Source of the DNA: Antedon mediterranea
Lineage: Eukaryota; Echinodermata; Crinoidea; Comatulida; Antedonidae
Length of the DNA stretch: 64,000 bases
Direction: 5' to 3'
Assembly (NCBI RefSeq): GCF_964355755.1
Contig: NC_092679.1
Coordinates: 15,366,932-15,430,931, forward strand
Numbering within the stretch: position 1 is the first letter of the stretch; the number at the start of each line of letters is the position of its first letter. The notes under the pieces were generated by a model. It had not been told where the DNA came from. It saw only the letters and a program-made list of their open reading frames with translations, and did not search any database. Position numbers and translations under genes: made by a program. Shown here one piece after another: positions 34,721 to 46,254 of this stretch.

Positions 34721-35062
34721 ATATGCCGAAGAGTGATGGTGTAATGGTAATATCGGACTAGCATGTGATAGGCATGCGTTCGAGGTTATCTGTATCCATA
34801 CTAATTGCATCCTTAGGCAAGATGCTTTACTCTCATTGCCTCGTCCTCCGGGTGAGATGTAAAGCCGTTGGTCCCGTGTACTTAACAGTGCACGTTAAAG
34901 AACTTGGTACACTATTCGAAAAAGAGTAGGGGATCGTCTCCAAGTGTGCTGATCTGGTAGGCGCTGCACTGCTGGCATACCGTGGGTCCATGGAGGGCCT
35001 AATCTGAATGTCCTCAGTTTCCAGAATTTAACATTTAGGCCTAAACAAAGTAAGTAAATAAA
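34612..35062 (+). mobile_element. SINE with 5S rRNA head, tRNA-like unit and conserved body
   Basis: About 450 bp. 34612-34720 is 5S rRNA-derived. 34735-34795 has tRNA A-box-like TGGTGTAATGG and B-box-like GCGTTCGAGGTT. The body (34815-34935) contains AAGCCGTTGGTCCCGTGT and GTGCACGTTAAAGAAC, a type of core shared by marine invertebrate SINEs. The tail ends in an (AAGT/AAAT)n run at 35048-35062. Two different Pol III heads in one SINE is unusual. Confidence 0.7.
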
Positions 35063-35065
35063 GTT

Positions 35066-36270
35066 CTTTTTGGATCTAGGCACTTTCCGATTAATTAGGC
35101 ATATGTGTGTTTACATTGATACTTGGTTAGACAACGGTATTGCCTTATTCTGGTTTAAATTTGTCCGCCGGAATGACGTCCATGGGATTACAGTTATCTA
35201 TAGCCTACAATCTTTGGTTCGTACAAACGTTGTATTACAGCCTACTGTACGATGCGTTGCGATAGCCTAACTCGTCATCGTGACGTTAAATCTAGTTAAT
35301 CATAGTATTCTAATATAAGAAAAGTTTGACCATACCAAATAAACCTTCATATATATATATCATATAAAAAAATCATAAACATGAAAGATCCAGTAAGCTA
35401 TCTGCATATCAAGTAGACAATGATAACTTCATTGTGCATATAAATGACAAAAGAACCACTTATAACAGGACATTTTATTGTAGTGAGAAATAATATGCAT
35501 CAAGGCCACCATTTCTGCCGAGTTACCGACATTTATATTTTAATGATTATTTGGTAGAGGCATGGACTCCCAACAGACTATACAGTATCTCGAAAATTGA
35601 TTTTAAGTGCGACAATATTCCGGGAATGTCGTATAATTCAGCAGAAGTAACACTTACGGTTCTGCTTTCAAAACCAAATACTTAACGAAATTGTAAATCT
35701 TTAATTAAATTCAAGTATTCATATAAATAATAACAATTGTCATTGATGTTTAGCATATAGGTAGGCCTATAGGTATACTTTGAGATGCAGTATTTTTATC
35801 AATTAGATGGCTTTAATATCATCAACACACTAAACTATAAGTGTGAAAAAAGTTGTTATTTGATGGTCCATCATCGTCTACGCTTGGAAAAGTTTTAGCA
35901 TTCTTTAAAGATCTTTAGATCTTGTTGAATCGATATTCCAATTGTTTTAGGTTTCTCTTGGCTGATAACAAATCTTAAAATTGTACAATAATATGTATTT
36001 GTCTCTTGCAAACGCACTCACTTGCTCACTGAACGTAAATGTTGGCTGATAAAAAATTTTCTTGATACAATTTTTACAATAGGCATGAAAAACAGATAAG
36101 TATATAAATTAATTCATTATACTTTTCCAAAACGTAGGTTTGATGCTTGTGTGCTTCTTTTACGGGATGTATCAGTGAGATTGCATACTTCTAGAGTAAA
36201 AATAGTCTCCAATCGAGATGATTTTTACTAATTCTTATGGAATCCAAATCTGCTAAGAACTTGCTTAGAG
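35066..36270. other. Intergenic between SLC17 copies B and C
   Basis: No coding, RNA or clear repeat signal. AT-rich. Confidence 0.5.
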
Positions 36271-36274
36271 TATT

Positions 36275-39200
36275 TTATTCAATAGTCCGGTAAGTGCTCA
36301 TTTCATGCTTAGTTAACTTTTCATCTTCAGAGCTTGTCTGTTCTTCCGAGCGTCCAAATAACAGAAAGGAAGACATTCCAACGAGTGTTGTTCCAGCAGT
36401 TATGTTGAACATCAAAGACCATTGCTTGAATGTATTCTGAAAGTGGACAGTGGACATACTGTAATTATACCTCCTAACTGATAGTTTACATTTTACCAAA
36501 AAGCTCCGAAGCTTAATTTCTAAGATAAAAAGATCAATTCAAGTCAGGTCTCGAACAGGCATGGGCCGACCACCACTTAAAATTTGCGCCGTATTCGAGA
36601 TATGATGTCATTTTCAAGAGGGGTTTATAGGCATAGTCTAGACTTGATTCCGGATCCAGTAGATACTGAGCTCCGGAAACAAGTAAACCAGTAAGTGAAT
36701 TTATTAGTATGGTTTCGATTAGTTAATCGTGTTGCGCATCACACAAAGTAGATACTAATACGCATGCGCATAATTGATTTCGTTTATTATTTACAAAATG
36801 ATTAAAACATGAATTAAATAATAAAATATACAATCAATACGTACATTGTCTACAGTGAATGCTCCTAACATCATTGGACCAATAAAGCAGGCGGGGCTTG
36901 CCAGTGATGTCACAATCCCTGCAATAACCCCTGAATGACCTTTAGATATTTCCATTATACTCGGCATGACACTTGATGTGTAAATTCCTAGAAAAATAAA
37001 CGCTAAAGCAAGAAAAACCACTGAGGCCGCTGGGCTGTCTTTGAAAAATCCAATACAAATCAGACACAATGAAGGTATTGCCAAAGCTGAAAAGAAGTAA
37101 TCCGTAATAAAGTTAATGTTTGTTGATATATCGCCTGAATGAAACAACATTACCATAGCCATGTGATACGATTTCAGCCAATCAAATTATACATAAATAA
37201 AGGTATGTTATGAAAAAGTATAGTGTACATAGGCCTTATATGTTCTTACTAAGAAATAAAAACAACTTCCGTGTGTTCAAGAGTGTCAGATATTTACGCT
37301 GGATAATAAAGTCTGCACATATTCCAGATGTTTGACAGATCAGTAACTGCGAAAGTCCTATAATTGATACAAATAAGCCAGTCTACGAAAAAAAAAATGC
37401 ATGTCACCAACAAGGTGAAATATATATTTACTGACTAATGGCCAACCACTGCTGCAAAATACAATTATTCAAAGTTTTGGCTTCAAACAAATAGAAAACG
37501 TCCTATCACTGCCATATGATCAACCTCTACCAGACATTGTGATACCACTACCGACCAATATGGCCTACCCCTTATCCAATCTGCAACCACTAGCGCAATA
37601 CCAACCACTACGCCTACCAAATCCACACACGACCAACCTCTACCAGGTGACATACGGCCTATCACCACATGGCCAACACGACCACTATACAATTTACCAG
37701 TTTTACAAAACAGTAAGAATCAACCTCAACCACATACGGCTCACCACCACATGACCTATTTACATGATCACTACAATTGGCCAGTTTTTAAAAAGCGGTA
37801 AAAATCAACATCAACCACATACCGGCCTAACACGACCACTACAATTTGCCAGTTTTTACAAAGCGGTAAAAATCAACATCAACCAAATACTGGCCTAACA
37901 CGGCCACTAAGTAACAATTGGGCAGTTTTTACAAAGCGGTAAAAATCAACATCAACCACATACCGGCCTAACACGGCCACTACAATTGGGCAGTTTTTAC
38001 AAAGCGGTAAGAATAATTATGTCGCTTACTGTTTTCAGGTTATAGCCCAAAATTCCATTTATAAAAGTTGGTGACTCGGTAAGAAGGAAAACAAGAATGA
38101 ATACAAAACCCCAATACATAATGACTGCAACCCATACTGCGGAAGATGTCAATACCTTGACCCATTCGATTGGTGTATTCTAACATAAAGACAAAGAAGA
38201 TATTTTATGTCAAGATGTCATACATTACTGTTAGTTTAAACAAGACGGATGGGAAATAATACCTTTAATTCATCACGTTGGTTGTAAAAAAACCTTTTAT
38301 AAAATAAATTACCGTACACTTTTGTATATCGTACTCGTCATATTGGGTTTTTTTCATTAATAAATTGTTCAATGTTTTATTATCTGGGTTAGAATTGAAA
38401 AAAATTTGAGGTTTACCGTTTTCGTGACAAAATGGTACATTTTTAATCATTTTATTATTGCAGATTTAATCGTTTGCCTTGAGCAATATTAGTTGCCTTT
38501 ATTGTTTGTTTTGGTTCGTCATCAGAGTTACTTTTATTAATAATTATTATACAAATAAAATGTTTATGAGTTGTAATTTCATCGCTAAACCAGTCATAAC
38601 AATAACATTGGCGACGAAAGTGCAAAATGTTCAAAATCAATAGAATAAAAAAATATTTTCCAAACGCAAACAGATTTTTTTTTTTTGTACACGAAAACAA
38701 GTACCGGTACTATCAAAATATCGTTTAATAGTGCGTGTTATTGCACGCCATGTGACCCACAATCGTCCAATCAAATGACAGGAATTGTGTAGGTGTTATA
38801 TAATATATCATAATACTCGTACCTGTTCAGACGTTTCAAAACTGTTAATGTATTCACGTTCTGCATTTGAAATATATGGATCTTTATCTGGTTTCTCATA
38901 AATAAAAACCATCCATATTATTGCTACAAAAACTGATAACATACCTACAAAAATAATAATTCTTTAATACATTCTAAGAAAATCATCGAGATCATTCTCC
39001 GCCATGATTTTGCTAAACTTTTGCAATGCTATGGCGTCATATGTCCACTCGTACTCGTGTCAGAAAGCGAACGGCAAAATGCCAATGAACAAGTTCTCAT
39101 ATTTGGCAGCCGACGTGCCAGACAACTTGCGCATGTTCATATCATAAAATGACGTCATATGGTAGCAGCCGACATAGTGGACGTGCAACTCTAAAAGTCT

Positions 39201-42200
39201 AAAAAACCTAACGTTTGATCATCAAGGACCTAGATAGGTTCATGGTTTGATTCACGGAGCCCGAGAACAGGATCTCTCAAACAAGCCCTAAACCGATGAC
39301 ATCATTCACAATAAGTCGAGGTTTTTGAATGCCAGATTAGTGCAGATTAGAATAAGTATTACATTTTTGGAATCGTTTGTATTATGCTTTTCCAGTATTT
39401 AACAAAAAATCACCCTTCAGTTTCGTGAAAGAAAATGTGTAAATAATGTAGGCTAAGAAAATAAGAGATGCGTGCACTCTTCATCTCCCTATCTAAGCTG
39501 GTAACTGGAGTGTTGAAAATGGTTTTGTTATTTAGATGGATAATTTAAAATCTTACCCGCTCAATACATTTGCACGTGAAAACTGACAATTAAATTGTAT
39601 TTACTGTATGTATAGAAAGTATACGGCCAACCGCCAACGGAACAAATCCAACTCGATAACTTGTTATATAATGTTACACTAAGGGACAATGCTGTGAAAG
39701 AAGAAGATTGTTTGAATAACAAGATACATTGCGACTGTTTCATGTACGATTTGAAGAAAAAAAATGCAATTATTTGTTTTCATTCTTCATTTCATCTATT
39801 TTCTTATTATTGTATTGTTTAATTAATCTAGGTTCTAGATCGTAATATTACTAAAAAGATAAATATTTTGGCACATATGGCGTTTCATACGTATACTATT
39901 TGATCTCACACTTTCACAATTTTCCAGAAAAAATCAGAACGCCGACGGGTGGACTACATAATAAAGAATAAATAAATACAGACTTAGCACAAGTCTATAA
40001 TTTGCTTCGTGAATACAAAAAAATACATCTTACCAGAAAATACAATGGACATTAGTTTACTTCGTTCTTGCGGAATTATCCAGTTTTCTAACAATTCATA
40101 CATTGCTGGGTAAGATACGCCCTTAAATTAAAAAAAAAAAGAGAGAGAGATATAAAATGGAATTGATTTTACTTTCTCTTTTGCCGTTTGAGCGGATGAA
40201 CTTAAATCTGTTTTAAAATCAAAAAATTATGCCGCTGATCAAACTGGAGGGTAGCCTCCAGTTACGTAATCAACCCCTCGCGGAATATTGACAAACGTTT
40301 TTTTCCGAATATTTTCTATAGATGTTTTCTGGACGGTACTGTACTACTGAATGTAATACTTATTGTATCTAAACGGATAGCAAACCGAACAAAAAACTAA
40401 AAGTTGTATTATTACATGTTATGTAGTTAGGTGTATGTAGTGAAAATGAGAATAATAAAGGTGGGCGAAATTCACAAAAGAGAGAACAAAGAATAATATT
40501 AATATATAACATATAATTATAGAATGGTTCTGTAAGTTTTCACTACAAATACTAACCTGTACACAACAATCTAAAATCTAAAAACGAAAAAGTGGTATTT
40601 AACCATCGTGCGAATAGTGCGTACTATTGCACGCCATGTGACCCACATTCGTCCAATCAAATGACAGGAATTTGTTTAGGTGTTATACAATAATATATAA
40701 GATAGAGTTATGATAATAGGATTGTCCTGTGATAATAAGGGTTCACTACAAATACTAACCTGTACACAACCATCTAAAACTCGAATAAAAAGTAATAGAT
40801 AATAGTTAAAACCCGCAGCCCATGGTATCAAGGCAGTAAGTAAACCTGAGCATAGAAGAACTCCAACCATGGATCGTTTTCCACTAATCTTGCGAGCTAA
40901 CCAAGCTCCTGGTATTGGTGTTACAGCATTGCCGTAATAAAATGCAGCCAGTACTGTTTGTTTTTGTCGTTCATCCCAGTCATACCTAGGTATCTGTTGT
41001 ATAGGAGATATGAAAGGTAGATGATGATAATAATTCTACTGGGAACAAATAACCGATTTATAACCGTGTGAATAAGTTAGTTTTGGACGGATTTAAGTAA
41101 GTCCCCATAGATATATTTAAAGATGTATTGTCCCTTGAAACACAAAAAAAATGAAGGTCAAAATATACTAAATTTTAAGTGGCCATATCAAAGTAATATT
41201 AAAGTTATTCGAAAATTCAAGCCAAAAACAACAATTTTACGTAATTAACAGCTAAATTAATTTGATTACATTTCGTCTGGAAAATAGTCGCGAGCGAAAG
41301 ATTTCAAACCATGAGTATACATTATGCATGATGCAGGATTGTTTACAACTCGTCACGGTTGAGAAGGTGTTTTCACACAGATCGCGAGGAAGTTTTATGA
41401 TTATGCATACAGAGTAGCCAAATAAGCGCATTGCATTATGAGATATGTTTTGATAGAAAACTTTGACTGAAAGTCAAAGTTATTTTTTGAACCAAAAAAC
41501 GTCTGTATTTCAGTTAAATTATTTTTTTTCGACTAATGTTTGGTGAAAGTTAATAACTATTATGATACTTCAAAATGACAACTTTTTTTCGAAATCTTTA
41601 TAATTCCTCATGGACTTATTTAAATTCATCCATGGAAAGGGCTTATTTGAAATGCCTTAATATACTTATTTAAAATTTGTCAATAGACTTATCTCAACGT
41701 CCGCATGGACTTTTTTTAAATTCCTCCATGGAATTTTTTGAAATGTTTTCATGGATTTATTTGAAATTCCTCCATGGACTTATTTGAAATTCCTCAATGG
41801 ACTTATTTGAAATTCCTCCATAGACTTATTTGAAATTCTTCCATTAGACTTATTTGAAATTCTTCCATGGACTTATTTGAAATTTCTCCATGGACGTTTG
41901 AAATTTCATTAGTCTTTTCTATATGGATGAACGTATTAGTAATTCTTCCATGGACTTTATTGTATTATTTTCACAGGATTTGAAATATACAAAACAGTTT
42001 ATCCTTTAAAACACTTTAGACAATGGTGCTTAAAACGATGGTCATGGTTAGGCTAAAGCTGACCTTAAAATACCTCCGGAATAGTCAAATTGACTGTAAT
42101 AAGTCAATAGGTTTTTTGGTTGAATTTAACCGTTTATGTTGTACTTTTATAAGTGAAAACATTAACAAATGTTTCAATGGAATTGATTAACGTTACTAAA

Positions 42201-43087
42201 CCTGCCAAATGGCATATTCAAAATATTTGTTTTAGTAATCTTCATTTTTCATGTTGTTGGGAGACAATACATCTGTCTATACCAAACAGCATTTTGTATC
42301 ATTGTCGTTTTTACCAATTACAGAATATAAACAGGAGTACATGCAATCAATACAAAAAAAATAATAGTATTCATACCCATAAAACTAGATCCTCCTGTAA
42401 TCTCCACCCTCCCCGTACCAAATTAACATTAATGCAACATAATATCCGTTATAGTGGCACCAAATTATTTAATGATCTCCCCGACGAAATTAAATTGGCA
42501 CCTTAAAAAAATACATTTTCTTTTAAACTTAAACAAATTCTACTCCATAAATAACTAATAATAATAAAACAACATGTTTATTCTGGTTTTTCTGTGCTTC
42601 CATAGTATTTTATTATTATTCATTTGTCGTTGTCTTGCTTTACATGTTTGTTTGTCTTGTTTTGTTTCTGTTTGTTTAAACTCAAATATGATTACAATTT
42701 CTTAACTGGCTACCCGTCACAAGTGTCTTTGGAGGGAAACCTTTCTGGGTTTTGCCTCTTAATTATTTATATTTAAATTGTTATTTTGTTTACTTTGAAA
42801 TGATAAGAAATAAATGTTATTATGAATGAATGAATACATTCAATGATCATAAGGATTCATGCTATCCTATTTCAATATTGTCGTTCAGACAGATTCCTAG
42901 TAGACCGCCTACTTACCCCTGTCTTACGTTCATCGATTCCGTAAGTCAAATTATCTGTTAAATTGTGATATTCTGTCAAATTCTCTCTTCTAACCATTTC
43001 GATAATTGCAAAATTAAGATTGTATCGCAGACACAGCAGACAAATACCAGCCAAGCAGCACATAAAAGCCACGATATACCGCTTCAT
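36275..43087 (-). CDS. SLC17-family transporter, copy C (nine exons, intact)
   Basis: Exons: 1, 42917-43087; 2, 40760-40993; 3, 40034-40121; 4, 39605-39691; 5, 38823-38944; 6, 38030-38179; 7, 37250-37382; 8, 36845-37134; 9, 36275-36436. All GT/AG, phases 0,0,1,1,0,0,1,0, giving 478 codons, close to human sialin length. N-terminal MKRYIVAFMCCLAGIC is TM1; NLT sequons in the first loop; YDWDERQKQTVLAAFYYG in TM2; TM4 has R, D and Q-G-V-Y-Y-P; C-terminal half has YLTLLNTRK and SKGHSGVIAGI. The MFS loop reads GAWLARKISGKR, changed from GGWLARQIGGKR in copies A and B. Likely moves organic anions across vesicle, lysosomal or cell membranes; substrate unknown. Confidence 0.85.
37680..38010. repeat. 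Minisatellite of about 70 bp in intron 6 of copy C
   Basis: Four to five units containing CCAGTTTTTACAAAGCGGTA, ATCAACATCAACCA and CCGGCCTAACACG. The last unit runs up to the splice donor of exon 6. Confidence 0.85.
38690..38815. repeat. Dispersed repeat, copy 2 of 3
   Basis: Same family as 22480-22600; here in intron 5 of copy C, ending right before the exon 5 donor. Confidence 0.65.
40536..40775. repeat. Dispersed repeat copy 3 with duplicated exon 2 edge
   Basis: The repeat (about 40605-40695) lies between two copies of TTCACTACAAATACTAACCT plus GTACACAA. The inner copy is the true exon 2 donor of SLC17 copy C; the outer (40536-40575) is a decayed duplicate of the exon edge. Confidence 0.6.
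41590..41960. repeat. Minisatellite of about 24 bp
   Basis: Some 12 imperfect units of CTCCATGGACTTATTTGAAA type in intron 1 of SLC17 copy C. Starts of units are often ATGGACTT. Confidence 0.85.
42310..42838 (+). mobile_element. LINE 3' fragment in intron 1 of copy C
   Basis: Only the ORF2 C-terminus (THKTRSSCNLHPPRTK, GTKLFNDLPDEIKL, then a stop and FKLKQILLHK) and a 3' UTR ending in (TGAA)n. Strongly 5'-truncated, plus strand, opposite to the host gene. Confidence 0.75.
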
Positions 43088-43224
43088 GTTTAGTACTGTA
43101 GCCTAGTAGACTAAATTGTTTTTCGTTAATTTGAAACTGACACGGTCCATAAGTTTTTTCTGAAGCATACTTTTCTCGCCCACATATACTTCTCAATAAT
43201 AATATTGTAGTGAATTTATTAGAA

Positions 43225-43450
43225 CTAAATGGTACGCTCGCTTTGCTCGCGCACCATCTAGGTCGAGCCCACAGATGGTTCTCGAATACAGTAATTTCAG
43301 AGTTAAAAAAACTGATTTCAAATGTACGTACCTCAGGTATAAAATGCATGTCGTTTACAGGAACGAATAAATAGACATAGTGATTCGTATGTTAGTAAAC
43401 TAAAATTACCGAACCAACTTTATATAGGCCTACCATCGATTAAAATTCTT
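43225..43450 (-). mobile_element. Element R copy 3, internally deleted
   Basis: Keeps the hairpin end (GGTACGCTCGC ... GCACCATCTAG) and about 150 bp next to it, then jumps to the other end region (GAACCAACTTTATA). Just upstream of SLC17 copy C. Confidence 0.7.
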
Positions 43451-44069
43451 TTTTTTGTGTCAAAGTGGATCTATTATGTGACACACACTAGTGATATCCT
43501 CCTTCATTTAATGGTTGTGGCTCAGCCTTTTAAGTTATACCATAATTATGTCTAACTGTAACTGATTTCAAAAATTGAAAAATAATTATAGAAAGGTCGT
43601 CATACTATACATATCCAAGTGAAGAAAATAATTTTAATTGAAAATCGTCCAAAATATGCAGTTTTTAAAAATAATTATTACATTATTAATATGCTAACAT
43701 TACTGTACTGTATATTATCGCAGTCGTCTGGTATCGCAACCTTTCGAAACATTACCTAATTTAGAAAATCTTGAGTAGGGACGTTTCTGGGAACAAAATT
43801 ATGAATAATTAATGTTGTTGAATTTTTAATAGACTTCCCAAAATCTATAGTTATTGTTTTTTATGTTCAGTATTTGTTTCGATTTTTGTCTAAAACGTGT
43901 GCCAAATATTTATTTTTTACTATTTTAAGTAAAAATGCACCTAGACTACGGTACATTTTAATGTGTTTGCGTTATCTTATAGTGTAAAAAAACTTTAATT
44001 TCCATCTTTTTCATTATTTCACATAAATAGAATCATATAATGTGTTCTACGCATTTAAATTATGAGATA
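43451..44069. other. No gene seen
   Basis: AT-rich spacer between SLC17 copy C and the satellite; nothing recognised. Confidence 0.5.
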
Positions 44070-45924
44070 GTAACCCTTAATGTGAAAAATTAAAAGGTCG
44101 AAATTTGGCCATTTCGCCCATTTTTTAAAATAAATTAAACTATAATTTTACCTCGCACTATCAATGTAAATGCTACAATTGGATGGGCTCTTGTATTTTG
44201 GAAAATGTTTACCGCCCTTAAATAGACGTATTTTGGTCAAATCGCATATTATGGAAAATGAAAATGAAATTAGAATATGGCCAAATTTTGACCCTTATAT
44301 TTTCGACATATAGTTACTATATAATAATTGACATCCAAAACACATTTTATGATTCAGCGCATGTGATATAGTAACCATTTATGTGAACAATTAAAAGGTT
44401 GAAATTTGGCAATTTTTCGAAACTTTTCCTGTATTATATAGTGCAGGAATTTGTTTTCAAAATTATATAGCCAAATTTGGACCTTTTTATTATTATTATT
44501 CGACTCTGCGCATGTTTATTATGCTATAGTAACCATTTATGTCAAAAAATGAAAGGGTAAAAAATTGACGAATTTTCGACCTTTTTATTTTTCGTTGAAA
44601 CTGGTTACTATAGCATAATTGACATGCGCATAACCCATTATTCGATTCTGCGCATGTTTATTATGCTCTAGTAACCATTTATGTCAAAAAATAAAAGGGT
44701 CGAAATTTGACCAATTTTCGAAAATTTTTAAAAAATTGCCAAATTTCGACCTTTTTATTTTTCGTTGAAACTGGTTACTATAGCATAATTGACATTCGCA
44801 TAACCCATTATTCGAATCTGCGCATGTTTATTATGCTATAGTAACCATTTATGTCACAAAATAAAAGGATCGAAATTTGACCAATTTTCGAAAATTTCCA
44901 TGTACAGGGATTTTTTCAAGAAATTGCCAAATTTCGACCTTTTTATTTTTCGATGAAACTGGTTACTATAGCATAATTGACATGCGCAGAACCCATTATT
45001 TGACTCTTGTTATTATTGTTTATTATGCTATAGCAACCATTTATGTCAAAAACAAAAGGGAAAAAAATTGGATAATTATCGAAAATTTCTCTGTACTATA
45101 GTACAGGGATTTTTTCAAAAAATTGCCAAATTTCGACCTTTTATTTTTCGTTGAAACTGGTTACTATAGCATAATTGACATGCGCATAATCCATTATTCG
45201 ACTCTGCGCCTGTTTGTTATGCTATAGTATAAAAAACTGGTTACTATAGCATAATTGACATGCGCATAACCCTTTATTCGATTCTGCGCATGTTTATTAT
45301 GCTATAGTAACCATTTATGTCAAAAAATAAAAGGGTTGACATTTGATCAATTTTCGAAAATTTCCCTGTACTGTAGTACTGGGATTTTTTCAAAAAATTG
45401 CCAAATTTCGACCTTTTTATTTTTCGATGAAACTGGTTACTATAGCATAATTGACATGCGCATAATCCATTATTCGACTCTGCGCCTGTTTGTTATGCTA
45501 TAGTATAAAAAACTGGTTACTATAGCATAATTGACATGCGCATAACCCTTTATTCGATTCTGCGCATGTTTATTATGCTATAGTAACCATTTATGTCAAA
45601 AAATAAAAGGGTTGACATTTGATCAATTTTCGAAAATTTCCCTGTACTGTAGTACTGGGATTTTTTCAAAAAATTGCCAAATTTCGACCTTTTTATTTTT
45701 CGATGAAACTGGTTACTATAGCATAATTGACATGCGCATAACCAATTATTCGACTCTGCGCATGTTTATTATGCTATAGTAACCATTTATGTCAAACAAT
45801 AAAATAGTCGAAATTTGACCAATTTTCGAAAATTTCCCTGTACTAAAGTACAGGGATTTTTTCCAAAAAATGACAAATTTCGACCTTTTTATTTTTCGAT
45901 GAAACTGGTTACTATAGCATAATT
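44070..45924. repeat. Palindromic satellite array, left part
   Basis: About nine units of roughly 180-200 bp, the first ones diverged. Each has two dyads: GGTTACTATAGCATAAT facing ATTATGCTATAGTAACC with ATGCGCA/TGCGCAT inside, and CCCTGTACTGTAGTACAGGG-like flanked by inverted CGAAATTTG/CAAATTTCG. 45157-45430 and 45431-45712 are nearly identical, a higher-order unit of about 275 bp. The array goes on at 54943 after the LINE nest. Confidence 0.85.
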
Positions 45925-46254
45925 TTTTATTTTGTTATTTATTTCTTTATTCTGATATAAAATCAATAGGATAAAAACACAAAAAAGTACCGAGACGGCA
46001 AACTTATTTCCATTGTGGTCCTAAACAAATATAACAGAATAAACAAGGAAAACCACAATTACTTAAATAGCAAATTAAATTTCTCTTAATCTAAGAATTT
46101 CACAAAAATAACCTTTTGATCTCTGTTTAAATAATTGTAATGAAGAGGAGCTTTGAACAAAATAGGGGAGTGAATTCCATAACTGAATGCTTGTTATTAA
46201 GAAAGTTGACCTGTTGTGAGTTCCTATGACTGGAATTTGGATCGAAATGCTGTC

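Noticed and set aside
44070-45924. CRISPR-like array
   Set aside because: Units are 180-200 bp, palindromic and without unique spacers, in a eukaryotic genome.
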